A stretch of DNA of 36,913 nt from positions 1-36,913 of the forward strand of contig CAMOID010000007.1 of NCBI GenBank assembly GCA_946615975.1, read 5' to 3'. The notes beneath the pieces are model-generated. The model did no database searches and had not been told where the DNA came from. It saw only the letters and a list, made by a program, of their open reading frames with translations. Positions 17,333 to 25,912 of the stretch are shown here, piece by piece (the first letter of the stretch is position 1; every line of letters starts with the position of its first letter). Made by a program: the position numbers and the translations under genes. The stretch comes from an uncultured Caryophanales bacterium. GTDB lineage: Bacteria > Bacillota_I > Bacilli_A > RF39 > UBA660.

Positions 17333-17361
17333 TTGACTTTTATTAGCCTAAAAAGTATTAT
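17333..17361 (+). promoter_or_regulatory. Sigma-A promoter for the 17392-18895 operon
   Basis: TTGACT (17333-17338), a 17-base spacer and TATTAT (17356-17361). It lies in the divergent gap with the slipin gene. Confidence 0.7.
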
Positions 17362-17391
17362 TGAATTAGATAATAGAATGGGTTGATAACA

Positions 17392-18003
17392 ATGTTAAAA
17401 AAGAAAATAAAAAAGATGAGTGAGAATAAGAAAAACTTCTATGTAGGTATATTATGCAGTATGGCAATATTTATGATGGGTGTAATATATCTAACAATTC
17501 CATCTTATTATGGATTAGCATCTATGTATAATGTTAATGCAAATAATTTATTTGTTAGTGGACTTTTAATGTTTGCTTGTGTTAATCTAGTGAAGTACAT
17601 TGTTGTTGGAAAGAATCCTACATCTGAAAGAGTATATATGACTGTTGCTTCTGCAGGATCAGGAGCACTTAATATAATCTTAGGTGGTTTCTTTGAAAAT
17701 CAACATATGGTATTAGCTGTATCTATTATGGTATTTGTATTATCAATTACTACAGTTAAGTTATTTACTATAGATTATTATCATGATAGAAAAGATGCAT
17801 TCTTTTATATTGAAACAATGCTATTAGTATTATTTCTTATTGTAGGTATTGTAGTATCTGTTAATTTATTTAGTGATCCTACTATACAAACAATAATGTT
17901 AGGATTCTTATTTATTATAATTGGAATATTAGATGGAGTTAATATTTCTATAAAATGTATGTTAAAAGCTCAAAGATTTTTAAATAAAATCAAATTAAAG
18001 TAG
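17392..18003 (+). CDS. Six-helix membrane protein, HdeD/DUF308-like topology
   Basis: About 203 aa with a basic start ('MLKKKIKKMSENKK') followed by six evenly spaced hydrophobic helices joined by very short loops. The pattern resembles HdeD/DUF308 proteins, but no residue motif fixes this. I prefer the ATG at 17392 to the TTG at 17383, which would only add three residues. The ribosome-binding site is weak. The next gene begins eight bases after the stop, so the two form an operon. Function unknown. Confidence 0.72.
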   Translation: MLKKKIKKMSENKKNFYVGILCSMAIFMMGVIYLTIPSYYGLASMYNVNANNLFVSGLLMFACVNLVKYIVVGKNPTSERVYMTVASAGSGALNIILGGFFENQHMVLAVSIMVFVLSITTVKLFTIDYYHDRKDAFFYIETMLLVLFLIVGIVVSVNLFSDPTIQTIMLGFLFIIIGILDGVNISIKCMLKAQRFLNKIKLK

Positions 18004-18010
18004 GTGTATT

Positions 18011-18895
18011 ATGAAAGTTATTAATGACTTTGAAGATTATGAAATTTTAGATATGGCAAGTGGCCAAAAATTAGAAAGATGGAATGGAGTAATATTATCA
18101 AGACCGGATCCACAAATAATATGGCCTGTTAAATCTAAAAAAAGTTTATGGGATTCTGTAGATGCTAAATATACAAGAAGTAAAACAGGTGGGGGAGAAT
18201 GGCATATCTATAATAAAGATATGGAAGATTCTTGGACTGTTTCTTGGAAAGATTTAACATTTAATTTAAAACTAATGGGATTTAAACATACTGGTTTATT
18301 TCCTGAACAATCTTATAACTGGAATATTATTAGAAATAAAATTGCTAATAGTACAAAGAAGAGTGTTAAAGTTTTAAACTTATTTGCATATACAGGAGGA
18401 GCTTCAGTTGCAGCTTTATCAGCAGGAGCTGAAGTAGTACATGTTGATTCATCAAGAGGAATGGTTGATTGGGCTAAAGAAAATGTTAGATCATCTGGAT
18501 TAGGTGATAAACCAATTAGATTCTTAGTAGATGATGTAGTTAAATTTGTTGAAAGAGAAATTAGAAGAGGTAATAAATACGATATTATAATTATGGATCC
18601 TCCATCATTTGGTAGAGGTTCTAATAAAGAAATATGGAATATAGAATCTGATCTTTATAATTTAGTAGATCTATGTACTCAAATATTAAGTGATGATCCA
18701 ATTATGTTCCTTATTAATTCATATACTACTGGATTATCCATGAATGTATTAAAAGATGTTTTATTGTTAACAGTTAATCAAAAACATAAAGGTTTCATTG
18801 ATGTGGATGAAGTAGGTATACCAATGAAAAATTCTGATTTAGTATTACCATGTGGTATTTATGCTAGATGGGAAAAAGAAAAATATGAAGAATAA
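18011..18895 (+). CDS. Class I SAM-dependent rRNA methyltransferase (RlmI/RlmK-like catalytic domain)
   Basis: The 294-aa protein lacks an N-terminal PUA domain. It has a lead-in region ('RPDPQIIWP', 'TGGGEWHIYN') seen in a PUA-less group of the Methyltrans_SAM (PF10672) family. SAM motif I is 'VLNLFAYTGGASVAAL', motif II 'VVHVDSSRGMVDWAKEN', and the catalytic-loop motif 'IIMDPPSFGRGSN' fits base methylation of RNA. 'HTGLFPEQSYNW' is also characteristic. The target nucleotide is unknown; 23S rRNA is likely by family. The ribosome-binding site AGGTG overlaps the preceding stop codon, so translation is probably coupled to the membrane protein gene. Confidence 0.85.
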   Translation: MKVINDFEDYEILDMASGQKLERWNGVILSRPDPQIIWPVKSKKSLWDSVDAKYTRSKTGGGEWHIYNKDMEDSWTVSWKDLTFNLKLMGFKHTGLFPEQSYNWNIIRNKIANSTKKSVKVLNLFAYTGGASVAALSAGAEVVHVDSSRGMVDWAKENVRSSGLGDKPIRFLVDDVVKFVEREIRRGNKYDIIIMDPPSFGRGSNKEIWNIESDLYNLVDLCTQILSDDPIMFLINSYTTGLSMNVLKDVLLLTVNQKHKGFIDVDEVGIPMKNSDLVLPCGIYARWEKEKYEE

Positions 18896-18922
18896 AAAAA
18901 CGAGATTTTAAATCTCGTTTTT
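18894..18922. terminator. Bidirectional terminator
   Basis: AAAAACGAGAT pairs with ATCTCGTTTTT between converging genes. The same CGAGAT/ATCTCG stem recurs after 31631. Confidence 0.9.
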
Positions 18923-18925
18923 ATT

Positions 18926-19678
18926 TTAGTCTGGAATTGAATCATCGAAATTGAAGAAATCATCAGCATCAGTATTTTCATCAAATTGAACTTCTTCTTC
19001 AACGATTGGTTCTTCTTTTTCTTCAACTTCAACAATTTCTATTTTCTTAGCTTCTTTATTTTTGTCTTTTTTATTTTTCTTATCATCTTTCTTTACTTCT
19101 TCAGTAACTATTTCTTTAGCAGGTTCAATCTTTATTTCGTTTTTAGCTTTTGATTCACCAAAGTATGAACATAAGTCATCTGAATGAGAAGTAGAATATT
19201 CAATAATATCAGAAAGAGTTTTATTATAGAATTCATATGCATCTAATATATAATCTAACTTTAATTGAATAGCTTTCTTTTCAGCAGTTAACTTAACTAA
19301 TTTTTGTTTACTAAATGATGCTTTTTGAACAAGCTTATTCATTGCAATTTGTTCATCTTTAATTTTTTTCTTTCTTTCATCAATCTTTAAAGTAATTTCT
19401 TTATTAGCACTTACTAAAATATTTTGAAGTTCATCATTTTGAAATTTTTCTACTAAGTTTTGATAGTCAGCTTCAAATCCATTTATATCATCATTCATTT
19501 TAGCAATCTTTTCTTTAGATCTGTTAAATGATTCTTTATACTCTTTAACATTTTGTAATTGTTTTTCAATGTCTTGAGTAAGTTCTGCTAATTTATGTTC
19601 ATTTTCAGTCTTTAAAGAAAATAGGTTAACTATTGCTTCTTCAAGTGTTGAGTTAGTTTCTTTAATTAAATCGTTCAT
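18926..19678 (-). CDS. Coiled-coil protein with acidic C-terminal tail
   Basis: Residues 1 to about 150 are heptad-rich coiled coil (Lys, Glu, Leu, Ile, Gln), with no signal peptide or membrane helix. From about 180 onward the sequence is low-complexity Lys/Glu ('KKDDKKNKKDKNKE', 'EEKEEPIVEEE') and ends in an acidic 'DADDFFNFDDSIPD' peptide. A terminal acidic motif with aromatics recalls partner-docking peptides, but no known one is matched. The second ATG (19678) is preferred: AAGAGG is eight bases from it and only two from the first. Its promoter is TTTACA-17-TATAAT with a TG extension. It may be a cytoskeletal or division-related scaffold; this is a guess from shape. Confidence 0.7.
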   Translation of the reverse strand: MNDLIKETNSTLEEAIVNLFSLKTENEHKLAELTQDIEKQLQNVKEYKESFNRSKEKIAKMNDDINGFEADYQNLVEKFQNDELQNILVSANKEITLKIDERKKKIKDEQIAMNKLVQKASFSKQKLVKLTAEKKAIQLKLDYILDAYEFYNKTLSDIIEYSTSHSDDLCSYFGESKAKNEIKIEPAKEIVTEEVKKDDKKNKKDKNKEAKKIEIVEVEEKEEPIVEEEVQFDENTDADDFFNFDDSIPD

Positions 19679-19708
19679 ATTCATAACCTCTTTCGTATTC
19701 TCTTAAAA

Positions 19709-19737
19709 ATTATAACAAAATATAATTTTTTTGTAAA
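19709..19737 (-). promoter_or_regulatory. Promoter of the coiled-coil gene
   Basis: On the minus strand: TTTACA (19732-19737), a 17-base spacer and TATAAT (19709-19714), with TG one base upstream of the -10. Confidence 0.75.
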
Positions 19738-19795
19738 TATATATTATATATATAGAAAAAGAAAAAAATATTTGTAAATATTTTAAAAAAATATA

Positions 19796-19824
19796 TTGAC
19801 TACATTAAATATTAGTAGTATAGT
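19796..19824 (+). promoter_or_regulatory. Promoter of the unassigned structured RNA
   Basis: TTGACT (19796-19801), a 17-base spacer and TATAGT (19819-19824), which puts a transcript start near 19831. Confidence 0.8.
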
Positions 19825-19830
19825 TAAGAT

Positions 19831-20204
19831 ACTTAGTAAGGTAACGAACTAAGAAATGAAAATTATTTATTTGTGGCTATATTCCAAACTATAGTTTCAT
19901 TAATATTTTCATTATATGTATATTGTATACTTCGACTAGAATATACAAATACATGATTTATTATTTAGCGTTTCTGAGTGTTGACTTATGAACGGGATGT
20001 TTATATTTTGATATTTGGAACTTCTGTTACCAGATGCCAAGAAATTGGTCTTAACAAGCTACTAAGTACTGATCGATCAATAGAGAAAGAAAACTCGTAA
20101 TTTTAATTTGTTAAGCATTTTTTACAAACGTGGCTGACATCACATAGTAAAAAGTGATCTCTCAAAACTAGAAAATATATAGTTGTCAGCTATATATTTT
20201 TTTT
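19831..20204 (+). ncRNA. Unassigned structured non-coding RNA of about 375 nt
   Basis: The gap from 19685 to 20288 has no credible coding frame. Apart from the two promoters at its left edge, it holds one RNA unit running from a promoter to a terminator. Pairings visible by eye are CTTAGT/ACTAAG (19832/19848), AATGAAAA with TTTTCATT around 19855 and 19906, ATGTAT/ATACAT (19916/19949) enclosing GTATA/TATAC, and CCAA-GAAA-TTGG (20037-20048), a GNRA-capped hairpin. CTTAACAA (20050-20057) pairs with TTGTTAAG (20108-20115), and ATCAC/GTGAT lies near 20140/20154. I see no hallmark of tmRNA (no resume tag or T-arm), RNase P, SRP, 6S or T-box RNA. It may act in trans or as a leader of the surface locus starting 85 bases downstream. 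Confidence 0.65.
20172..20204 (+). terminator. Terminator of the unassigned RNA
   Basis: AAAATATATAG (20172-20182) pairs perfectly with CTATATATTTT (20190-20200) around TTGTCAG, followed by four more T. Confidence 0.88.
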
Positions 20205-20258
20205 GTGCTAAAATTTTATGAAAACTTTACTATTTTTAATGCAATTTATAATTTTTTT

Positions 20259-20293
20259 TGTTATGATAATAGAGAAGGATGATGATATATGAA
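20259..20293 (+). promoter_or_regulatory. Promoter and start region of the first giant surface protein gene
   Basis: TGT-TATGAT (20259-20267) is an extended -10. The start region AGGATGATGATATATGAA (20276-20293) is identical to that of the X1 gene at 24292-24309, although the two proteins are unrelated. Confidence 0.6.
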
Positions 20294-23200
20294 AAAGTTT
20301 CTAACTTTTGTTATTGTGTTTTTAATGAGTTTTATGTGTATGAAAGGAAATGTGTTTGCTAAGATTACTGCAACTTTAGAATCTAGTAAAGGTAAAGAAG
20401 CAACTTACAAACTAACTTCTAGTTTTAAATATACTAAAGTATGGGCTGAAGTTGGTACTGGTGTTTCTAAAGCTGAAGTTATATGGAATGCTGATGGTAT
20501 TTCTGGTAAGCTTAATGTTACTTTCTCATCACCTGATTGTATTGGTGATGTAACACTTAAATATGATGGTAGTGAAGGATGCGACAAGAGTACTCCTAAA
20601 AATTGTCAAGCTATTCTAGATGATGCTAGAAGTATGGTTGGCAAGATTCCTTATGAAATGGGTGGTAAATGTTCTGCTAAAGATTACGCTCAATGTAAAT
20701 TTGGAACTAAATATACTGATGAAGCATCTTATAATTCAACAAGAGCAATGATAAATGCTAATGGACAAATAAGAGCTTATTCACCAGCATTTACTGATAA
20801 CTTAAAAAGATTTGAAAATAGCTATGCATTAACTGGATTAGACTGTTCTGGTTTTGTATGGTGGATGTTCTTTAGAAATGGATATGACCTAGTTGGTAGA
20901 GGAACTCCTCTTCAAAGTTCAGCATATTCTGGTGTAGCTAATATTACATCTGGTTCTAGTCTAGTATATGCAATTACAAAAGCTGAAGCAAAACCTTGTG
21001 ACTTAGTTACAAGTAAGAAACCTGAAAATCATTCTATACCTCACGTTGGTATTGTTTCTTCAACACCAAATGAAGGAGGATGGAAATTCATCCATGAAAA
21101 TGGATCAGATGCAAATGTAGCTGAAAATAATTACTTTGATAGAGCTGAAACTGAATTAAAATTAAAAGTTTTATATTGGAGAGTTAAAGCTTTATGGGAA
21201 GGTACATCTGAATCATCTGATGATACATGTAACGGTTCTGAACCATTACATTTAGATAATCATGAATTATGTACATGTGAAACATGTGATAATATTGAAA
21301 TAAAAAAAGATTATATAGATGGAGAAGCTTCTAAGATTAATAATTGTTGTATTGATGGAAGTTCTCATATTAAAGAATATTATGTAAGTCAATTATTCTG
21401 TAGTGATGAAGACTATAATACTAAAGTAAAATATTATAAAGATCAATGTAATAATGACTTATATGAAGATGATGTATTAAAGACATTAGGAAATGAATAT
21501 TGTAAGATTTATTGTACTGAAGAATTAGATTTAGAAACACCTAAACCAATTGAATCAGCTACTGGTAAATTCTTCAAATTAGCTGAATTAACTTATACAG
21601 ATTTAGATGGTAATGAAAAGACTACTAAAGCACCAGTTATTGGTGGTAAGAAGACATGTACTATCAAGATCAATTATGATACTTGGAGAAGAGATTATGA
21701 AAATTCTATTAAAGCTGAAATTACAGAATATAATCTATTACAAGAAAATTTAGCAAATTATGAGTTATTAAGAGATCCAATAGTAACTACAAAAAATCTT
21801 GATCAAAGTGTTAATGTAGCATGTACTGCTAAAAATGATTCTTATAGAATTAAAACTAAACATGTTGATAAAGGTTCTACATATTATGATAAGAATGGAA
21901 ATTCAAATACATGTTCTAGCGATGGTGGTTGTGATGTTGATGACTACGTTGGTACTAATTCATCATATACCAATTCATCTGGAGCAAGTGCAACATGTGG
22001 ATCTACAGTATGTGCAAATTATGAAGCATATAAAGAAACTAAGAATGAAAGTGTAAGTTGTACAAACACTTATACAGAATATAAAGTTAATACTTCAGGT
22101 AAAGGACATGGTATTAGCTGTAATGATAAAACTTGTTCAATTGATTATTATCAAGTTAAATCAAATAATTCATTTACTGATGGTAAATCATTCAATGGAT
22201 TAACAATTGAATCAGCTGGTATAAAGAAGGCAACATCTGACTTAATAACTGCAAAAGCTGGAACAGATAATTGTACTACAGCTGTTAACAATAAGATTTC
22301 AGGTGAATCAGGAAGTTGGAGTTGTGAAGCATCTTCAGAAGCAAAGAAAATACCTGATGGTGTTAAAGAATTAGATATGTCTGCAAAAGCTCAAGAATAT
22401 TACAGTAGAGCAATTACTGATAATAATTCGAATGCAAATAACTTAGCAAGTTATACTGCATCAGCAACAACATTAGAAGATGGAATGATTAAATGTCAAA
22501 CAATGTTCCATGATGAAAGTTTAGCTGCTGAATCTACAACATCTCATTCATCAAGTAATTACTTTAAATTAAATCCAAGTACTAAATTCAAGTACTTACA
22601 AGTATATTTAAATAATAACGTTAAGAACAAAGATTGGTCAGAAATTGATTATGGTTCTGCAAAATGTGATTATAGATTTAAAAATACTGGTGTTGATGAT
22701 TTAGATAGTGTTGATCAATATTATTCAACAACTAAATATCATGTTGGTTCTGAAGTAATGAAAGACTTAAAACCAGATAATACTTATATTTCTAATCCAA
22801 ATCAAATCCCAGTTGACGATGCTAAAACAATTGAAAAGAAATTTAGACAAGATGCTGAATATGATGCTCAATGTAATTGGGACGATGCACCAGTACCTGA
22901 AGAAATTACATTATATCCAGGACCTCAAGTTAAAGATATAACAGCAAGATCAGGTGAAGTATTAATTACTAAACATAAATATCAATATGCATTATATGTA
23001 ACAACTTATGTTACTGAATATGAAACATATTGGGAATTAAAAGATATTGGTGGTTCACAAAGAACTAAAGATAAATTTATTAAAGCATTCAACGATGCCG
23101 GAGGAACTTGTGCTGAAAATGGTGCAGCATACTCTGATGGTGGAGCTGAAGTTAGAGAAACTGATAATACTAAGAACACTTGCTTCATCAAAGTAAAAGA

Positions 23201-23780
23201 TGGTGGTATGAGAATCGGTTCATGTGAACGTGGTATCGGTGATATTGAAGATCATTGTGAAGATAATGATGTAAGAGAAGTATTTGAATTTAGAATTGTT
23301 GATCCAAAATCAATCTTCCCAAGTGGCGATTGGTCAGACAAGGCACATAACTGGAAGAATGATGCTGGTGATTGGGGTACAACAAAGAATGCAATTGAAA
23401 CAACTGCAGCATCTGATGCAACATATTCTAAAGATAATTTAACTTATTCATTCAGACTTAATACTACAACATTAAAAGCAATTAAAGATTATAATGATAC
23501 AACTACATATGATGATTTCGATTTAACATGTACTTGTCCAAGCGAATCTGATATTGATAATAGTGGATGTGGTACAATTGATAAACCAGTTTCATCAGAT
23601 TGTTTAATAACAGAAGATGGAAGAACAAAATGGAAATACACTTGTAGAAAGTGTAAGAGCGATTTCTTAAGAAACTTAGCTGTTAATAATAGAGTAGGTA
23701 CTACAACAGTAACTGCTTCATGGAATAATAAAGATACAAGTTTCTTAGATGTCCAAAATAATAAAAATCATTGGGCATAG
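20289..23780 (+). CDS. Giant cysteine-rich secreted protein with NlpC/P60-type domain (giant protein A)
   Basis: The 1163-aa protein has a signal peptide (about 1-25, cut near 'VFA-KI'). An N-terminal hydrolase-like domain follows, with its presumed nucleophile C186 in 'LDCSGFVWW' and histidines H252 ('PHVGIVSS') and H269 ('FIHENG'), as in NlpC/P60. A cysteine-rich middle ('CTCETCD', 'NNCC', 'YCKIYC', 'SATGKFFKL') and a long C-terminal region ('TLYPGPQ', 'HKYQYALYVTTY', 'DGGMRIGSC', 'EVFEFRIVDPK', 'CRKCKSDFL') are shared with the protein at 27581. It ends in 'NHWA', with no LPXTG, membrane helix or wall-binding repeat. It is probably held by its membrane-anchored partners and braced by disulfides (inference). 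The 146-aa gene follows after 10 bases, with GGAGG overlapping the stop. Confidence 0.78.
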   Translation: MKKFLTFVIVFLMSFMCMKGNVFAKITATLESSKGKEATYKLTSSFKYTKVWAEVGTGVSKAEVIWNADGISGKLNVTFSSPDCIGDVTLKYDGSEGCDKSTPKNCQAILDDARSMVGKIPYEMGGKCSAKDYAQCKFGTKYTDEASYNSTRAMINANGQIRAYSPAFTDNLKRFENSYALTGLDCSGFVWWMFFRNGYDLVGRGTPLQSSAYSGVANITSGSSLVYAITKAEAKPCDLVTSKKPENHSIPHVGIVSSTPNEGGWKFIHENGSDANVAENNYFDRAETELKLKVLYWRVKALWEGTSESSDDTCNGSEPLHLDNHELCTCETCDNIEIKKDYIDGEASKINNCCIDGSSHIKEYYVSQLFCSDEDYNTKVKYYKDQCNNDLYEDDVLKTLGNEYCKIYCTEELDLETPKPIESATGKFFKLAELTYTDLDGNEKTTKAPVIGGKKTCTIKINYDTWRRDYENSIKAEITEYNLLQENLANYELLRDPIVTTKNLDQSVNVACTAKNDSYRIKTKHVDKGSTYYDKNGNSNTCSSDGGCDVDDYVGTNSSYTNSSGASATCGSTVCANYEAYKETKNESVSCTNTYTEYKVNTSGKGHGISCNDKTCSIDYYQVKSNNSFTDGKSFNGLTIESAGIKKATSDLITAKAGTDNCTTAVNNKISGESGSWSCEASSEAKKIPDGVKELDMSAKAQEYYSRAITDNNSNANNLASYTASATTLEDGMIKCQTMFHDESLAAESTTSHSSSNYFKLNPSTKFKYLQVYLNNNVKNKDWSEIDYGSAKCDYRFKNTGVDDLDSVDQYYSTTKYHVGSEVMKDLKPDNTYISNPNQIPVDDAKTIEKKFRQDAEYDAQCNWDDAPVPEEITLYPGPQVKDITARSGEVLITKHKYQYALYVTTYVTEYETYWELKDIGGSQRTKDKFIKAFNDAGGTCAENGAAYSDGGAEVRETDNTKNTCFIKVKDGGMRIGSCERGIGDIEDHCEDNDVREVFEFRIVDPKSIFPSGDWSDKAHNWKNDAGDWGTTKNAIETTAASDATYSKDNLTYSFRLNTTTLKAIKDYNDTTTYDDFDLTCTCPSESDIDNSGCGTIDKPVSSDCLITEDGRTKWKYTCRKCKSDFLRNLAVNNRVGTTTVTASWNNKDTSFLDVQNNKNHWA

Positions 23781-24242
23781 GAGGTAAAAGATGAAAGAAA
23801 GTATGTGGGGATATTGGTTCATAGTTTTAGGACTATCAATCATGTCAGTAATGATGTTATTACAAAACTATACAACAACAAATGAACAAGATTATTACTT
23901 AATAAAGAATGTACTAGAAGCAAGTATGTATGAATCAGTAGATTATGCATATTTCAGAGATACATCAAGAATAAGAATGAATACAGAGAAATTTGTTGAA
24001 AACTTTGTAAGAAGATTTGCAGAGTCAGTAAATATCAATAAAACATATGATATAAACTTTTACCAAATCTATGAAGATCCACCAGCTGCATCAGTAGAGA
24101 TAAAATCTGATGGAGATGGAAAAGAAGGAAAAGTAGAAGCTGATGATACAGTAACAAATAGATTAACAGGAATACTATACACAAACCAATTCTATAATCC
24201 AAGTGTAGTAGTATTTAACCCTGAAAATTAATCAAATAAAAA
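23768..24242 (+). repeat. Exact 475-bp direct repeat, copy 1
   Basis: Identical by line-by-line comparison to 31168-31642, at a constant offset of 7400. It starts in the last codons of the giant protein gene, spans the whole 146-aa gene, and ends just after its stop. Confidence 0.95.
23791..24231 (+). CDS. Pilin-like small membrane protein, 146 aa, copy 1
   Basis: The N-terminus is short and polar ('MKESMWG'), followed by a hydrophobic helix (about residues 8-25) that runs into a helical 'NYTTTNEQDYYLIKNVLEAS' stretch. A mixed extracellular domain of about 100 residues follows, without cysteines. This outline resembles TadE-like or pseudopilin subunits; I also associate it, from memory and uncertainly, with the DUF5411 family. 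It has a perfect GGAGG ribosome-binding site overlapping the stop of giant protein A and is co-transcribed with it. A second copy, identical in DNA, follows the paralogous giant gene at 31191, so each giant has its own adjacent copy. Confidence 0.78.
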   Translation: MKESMWGYWFIVLGLSIMSVMMLLQNYTTTNEQDYYLIKNVLEASMYESVDYAYFRDTSRIRMNTEKFVENFVRRFAESVNINKTYDINFYQIYEDPPAASVEIKSDGDGKEGKVEADDTVTNRLTGILYTNQFYNPSVVVFNPEN

Positions 24243-24267
24243 ACAACGTTTATCGTTGTTTTTTTTG
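24238..24267 (+). terminator. Terminator after the first giant/pilin-like pair
   Basis: AAAACAACG pairs with CGTTGTTTT around TTTAT, followed by a long T-run. The stem core resembles that after 25845. Confidence 0.9.
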
Positions 24268-24274
24268 TTTATTT

Positions 24275-24283
24275 TGATATAAT
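24275..24283 (+). promoter_or_regulatory. Extended -10 promoter for the X1-Y1 pair
   Basis: TGA-TATAAT lies eight bases after the preceding T-run and 22 bases before the X1 start codon. Confidence 0.6.
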
Positions 24284-24304
24284 TATAATAGAGGATGATG
24301 ATAT

Positions 24305-25024
24305 ATGAAGAAAACGTTAAATTTTGCATTAACTTTTTTACTTGGTATGTTTGGGGTTATAGGTTTTGTAAAGGCAGATACTAGTAAGTGTACTTCTGAA
24401 ATGAAGTCTGAATTTTCTAAATCAGTTGCTTCTGCAAGTGCATCTTATGAATTTGTTTATGATGATGCTGGTAATGTCAAAGGATTTGATATTACAGTAT
24501 ATAATATTCCAGATAAGATGAATGTATTGTATTCTACTAACGTAGAAGAAAATAAGAAAAGTGGTAGTATCAAAATTGAAAATGGAAAAGGTAAAGTTTA
24601 TGATGATAACTTAACTGATATTTATAGTTATAGTATTGAAATCTATTCACTTGAAACAGGATGTAATTACAAGGTTAAAACTTTAAAAGTTGTTAAACCA
24701 AAAAGAAACACTTATAGTGATTCAGTTTATTGTTCATATGATGAAACTGAAAAATCATCTTATTGTGAAGAATGGATAACAAGAGAAATTAATAAGTCTT
24801 TAGATGAAGTAGAAGAAATCTTAAAGAAGAACTTAGTAAAATCTACTACTACTGAAGCAACATCAAAATGTGTTGATTGTGGTTTAGATTCAATAGGTTA
24901 TTCATTAAAAGATTTCTATAAGAAATATAAATATACAATTATAATTGCTACAGTATTATCTATTGTACTTGTTGGATTTGCAATTGTATTATTAATTAAG
25001 AGTGGAAAAGGTGGTGTTATCTAA
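24305..25024 (+). CDS. Surface ectodomain protein X1 (signal peptide plus C-terminal anchor)
   Basis: The 239-aa protein has a signal peptide (about 1-24, 'FVKA-DT'), a beta-rich ectodomain and a membrane helix at about 213-233, followed by a short basic tail. It is a paralogue of the protein at 25913: both contain 'YEFVY/SEFVY', 'GF-x-I/Y-x-VYNIPD' and 'DDNLTDIYS'. Before the helix lies 'KRNTYSDSVYCSYDETEKS' then 'YCEEW', a two-cysteine motif also present in the Y proteins. An additional 'CVDC' pair precedes the anchor. Its stop overlaps the Y1 start (TAATG), so the two are probably made in equal amounts and may form a heteromer. Unknown function. Confidence 0.75.
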   Translation: MKKTLNFALTFLLGMFGVIGFVKADTSKCTSEMKSEFSKSVASASASYEFVYDDAGNVKGFDITVYNIPDKMNVLYSTNVEENKKSGSIKIENGKGKVYDDNLTDIYSYSIEIYSLETGCNYKVKTLKVVKPKRNTYSDSVYCSYDETEKSSYCEEWITREINKSLDEVEEILKKNLVKSTTTEATSKCVDCGLDSIGYSLKDFYKKYKYTIIIATVLSIVLVGFAIVLLIKSGKGGVI

Positions 25025-25845
25025 TGGACTTTAATAATGAAGAAACACCTAAATTAAATTTAGGAAAAGAAAAAAGAATGGCAAATGCCAATAGTCTTCC
25101 AATTGCAATTTTAGCAATTGTTGGACTTGTATTAATTGTTGCGTTAGTATTCTTTATATTCTATAAACCAGATGATAATGCTATTTCAGATAAAGTAGAA
25201 ATTAGTTTAAATGTATCTGATGTAAAAGTTGGTGAATCATCATTAAAATGTGAACCAGATGAACAAGCAATTAAAGATGCTCAAAATATTAAACTATCTT
25301 ATAAAAAATCAGAACAAACATATTACTATGGTAATTACACTGATTTAATTGATGATAATGGAGATTATGTTGATCCTGGAAAAGATAAATATAAACAAGG
25401 TGTTGAAATGGTTATTGAAAATATAACTGATAATATTTATGTTTATATTGAATTCACTGGTAGTACAGGTGATGCAGATGGAATGAAATATACATCTAAA
25501 GAAGCAGAAAATGGTAGAGTAGTAAAATCGTTTAATGCATTTAAAACAACTGATGTAAGTGTATATGTATATGAAAATAATGAAAATTGTGAAAGATTAT
25601 TAAAACATTATGATGTAATTTTACCAAGATATAATGTTTTATCTACTGATAAAAAATGTTCTACTAAAGTTGGACAAGAATCAAAATACTGTGCTGAATA
25701 TACTTATGAACAATTTGATGAAAAAGTATTAGATAAGCTTGAAGAAGGTAAAAAAGAAGATTCAAGTATTGATGTAGTATCAATTGTAATAGTATTTGTA
25801 TTATTCGTTATTGGTGGAGTAGTAATATTCATAAAACTTAGATAA
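25024..25845 (+). CDS. Surface ectodomain protein Y1 (membrane helix at each end)
   Basis: The 273-aa protein has a cytoplasmic head of about 26 residues, a membrane helix near 27-48 and an ectodomain. That carries the shared motif 'LPRYNVLSTDKKC' followed by 'YCAEY', and a second membrane helix near 250-270 closes the protein. Its ectodomain resembles those of X1, X2 and, most closely, Y2 ('NITDNIYVYIE' here, 'NVTDNLVVEIT' in Y2). The start codon overlaps the X1 stop by one base. Function unknown. The two anchors would hold the ectodomain flat against the membrane (inference). Confidence 0.75.
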   Translation: MDFNNEETPKLNLGKEKRMANANSLPIAILAIVGLVLIVALVFFIFYKPDDNAISDKVEISLNVSDVKVGESSLKCEPDEQAIKDAQNIKLSYKKSEQTYYYGNYTDLIDDNGDYVDPGKDKYKQGVEMVIENITDNIYVYIEFTGSTGDADGMKYTSKEAENGRVVKSFNAFKTTDVSVYVYENNENCERLLKHYDVILPRYNVLSTDKKCSTKVGQESKYCAEYTYEQFDEKVLDKLEEGKKEDSSIDVVSIVIVFVLFVIGGVVIFIKLR

Positions 25846-25871
25846 AAAAACAACGTTTAGTTGTTTTTTTT
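25844..25871 (+). terminator. Terminator of the X1-Y1 unit
   Basis: The short CAAC/GTTG core is extended by A-tract/T-tract pairing, with eight T at the end. The stop codon lies at the base of the left arm. Confidence 0.78.
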
Positions 25872-25883
25872 ATTGCAAATAAT

Positions 25884-25892
25884 TGGTATAAT
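25884..25892 (+). promoter_or_regulatory. Extended -10 promoter of the second cassette
   Basis: TGG-TATAAT, 21 bases before the X2 start. It would drive the four-gene unit to the terminator at 31638. Confidence 0.6.
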
Positions 25893-25912
25893 AATGTATA
25901 AGAGATGGTAGA

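Noticed and set aside
19831-20204. tmRNA, RNase P RNA or T-box leader as identity of the structured RNA
   Set aside because: The length would fit tmRNA or RNase P, but I find no tag frame or T-arm for tmRNA, no conserved GAAAGTCC-type core for RNase P, and no conserved T-box sequence.
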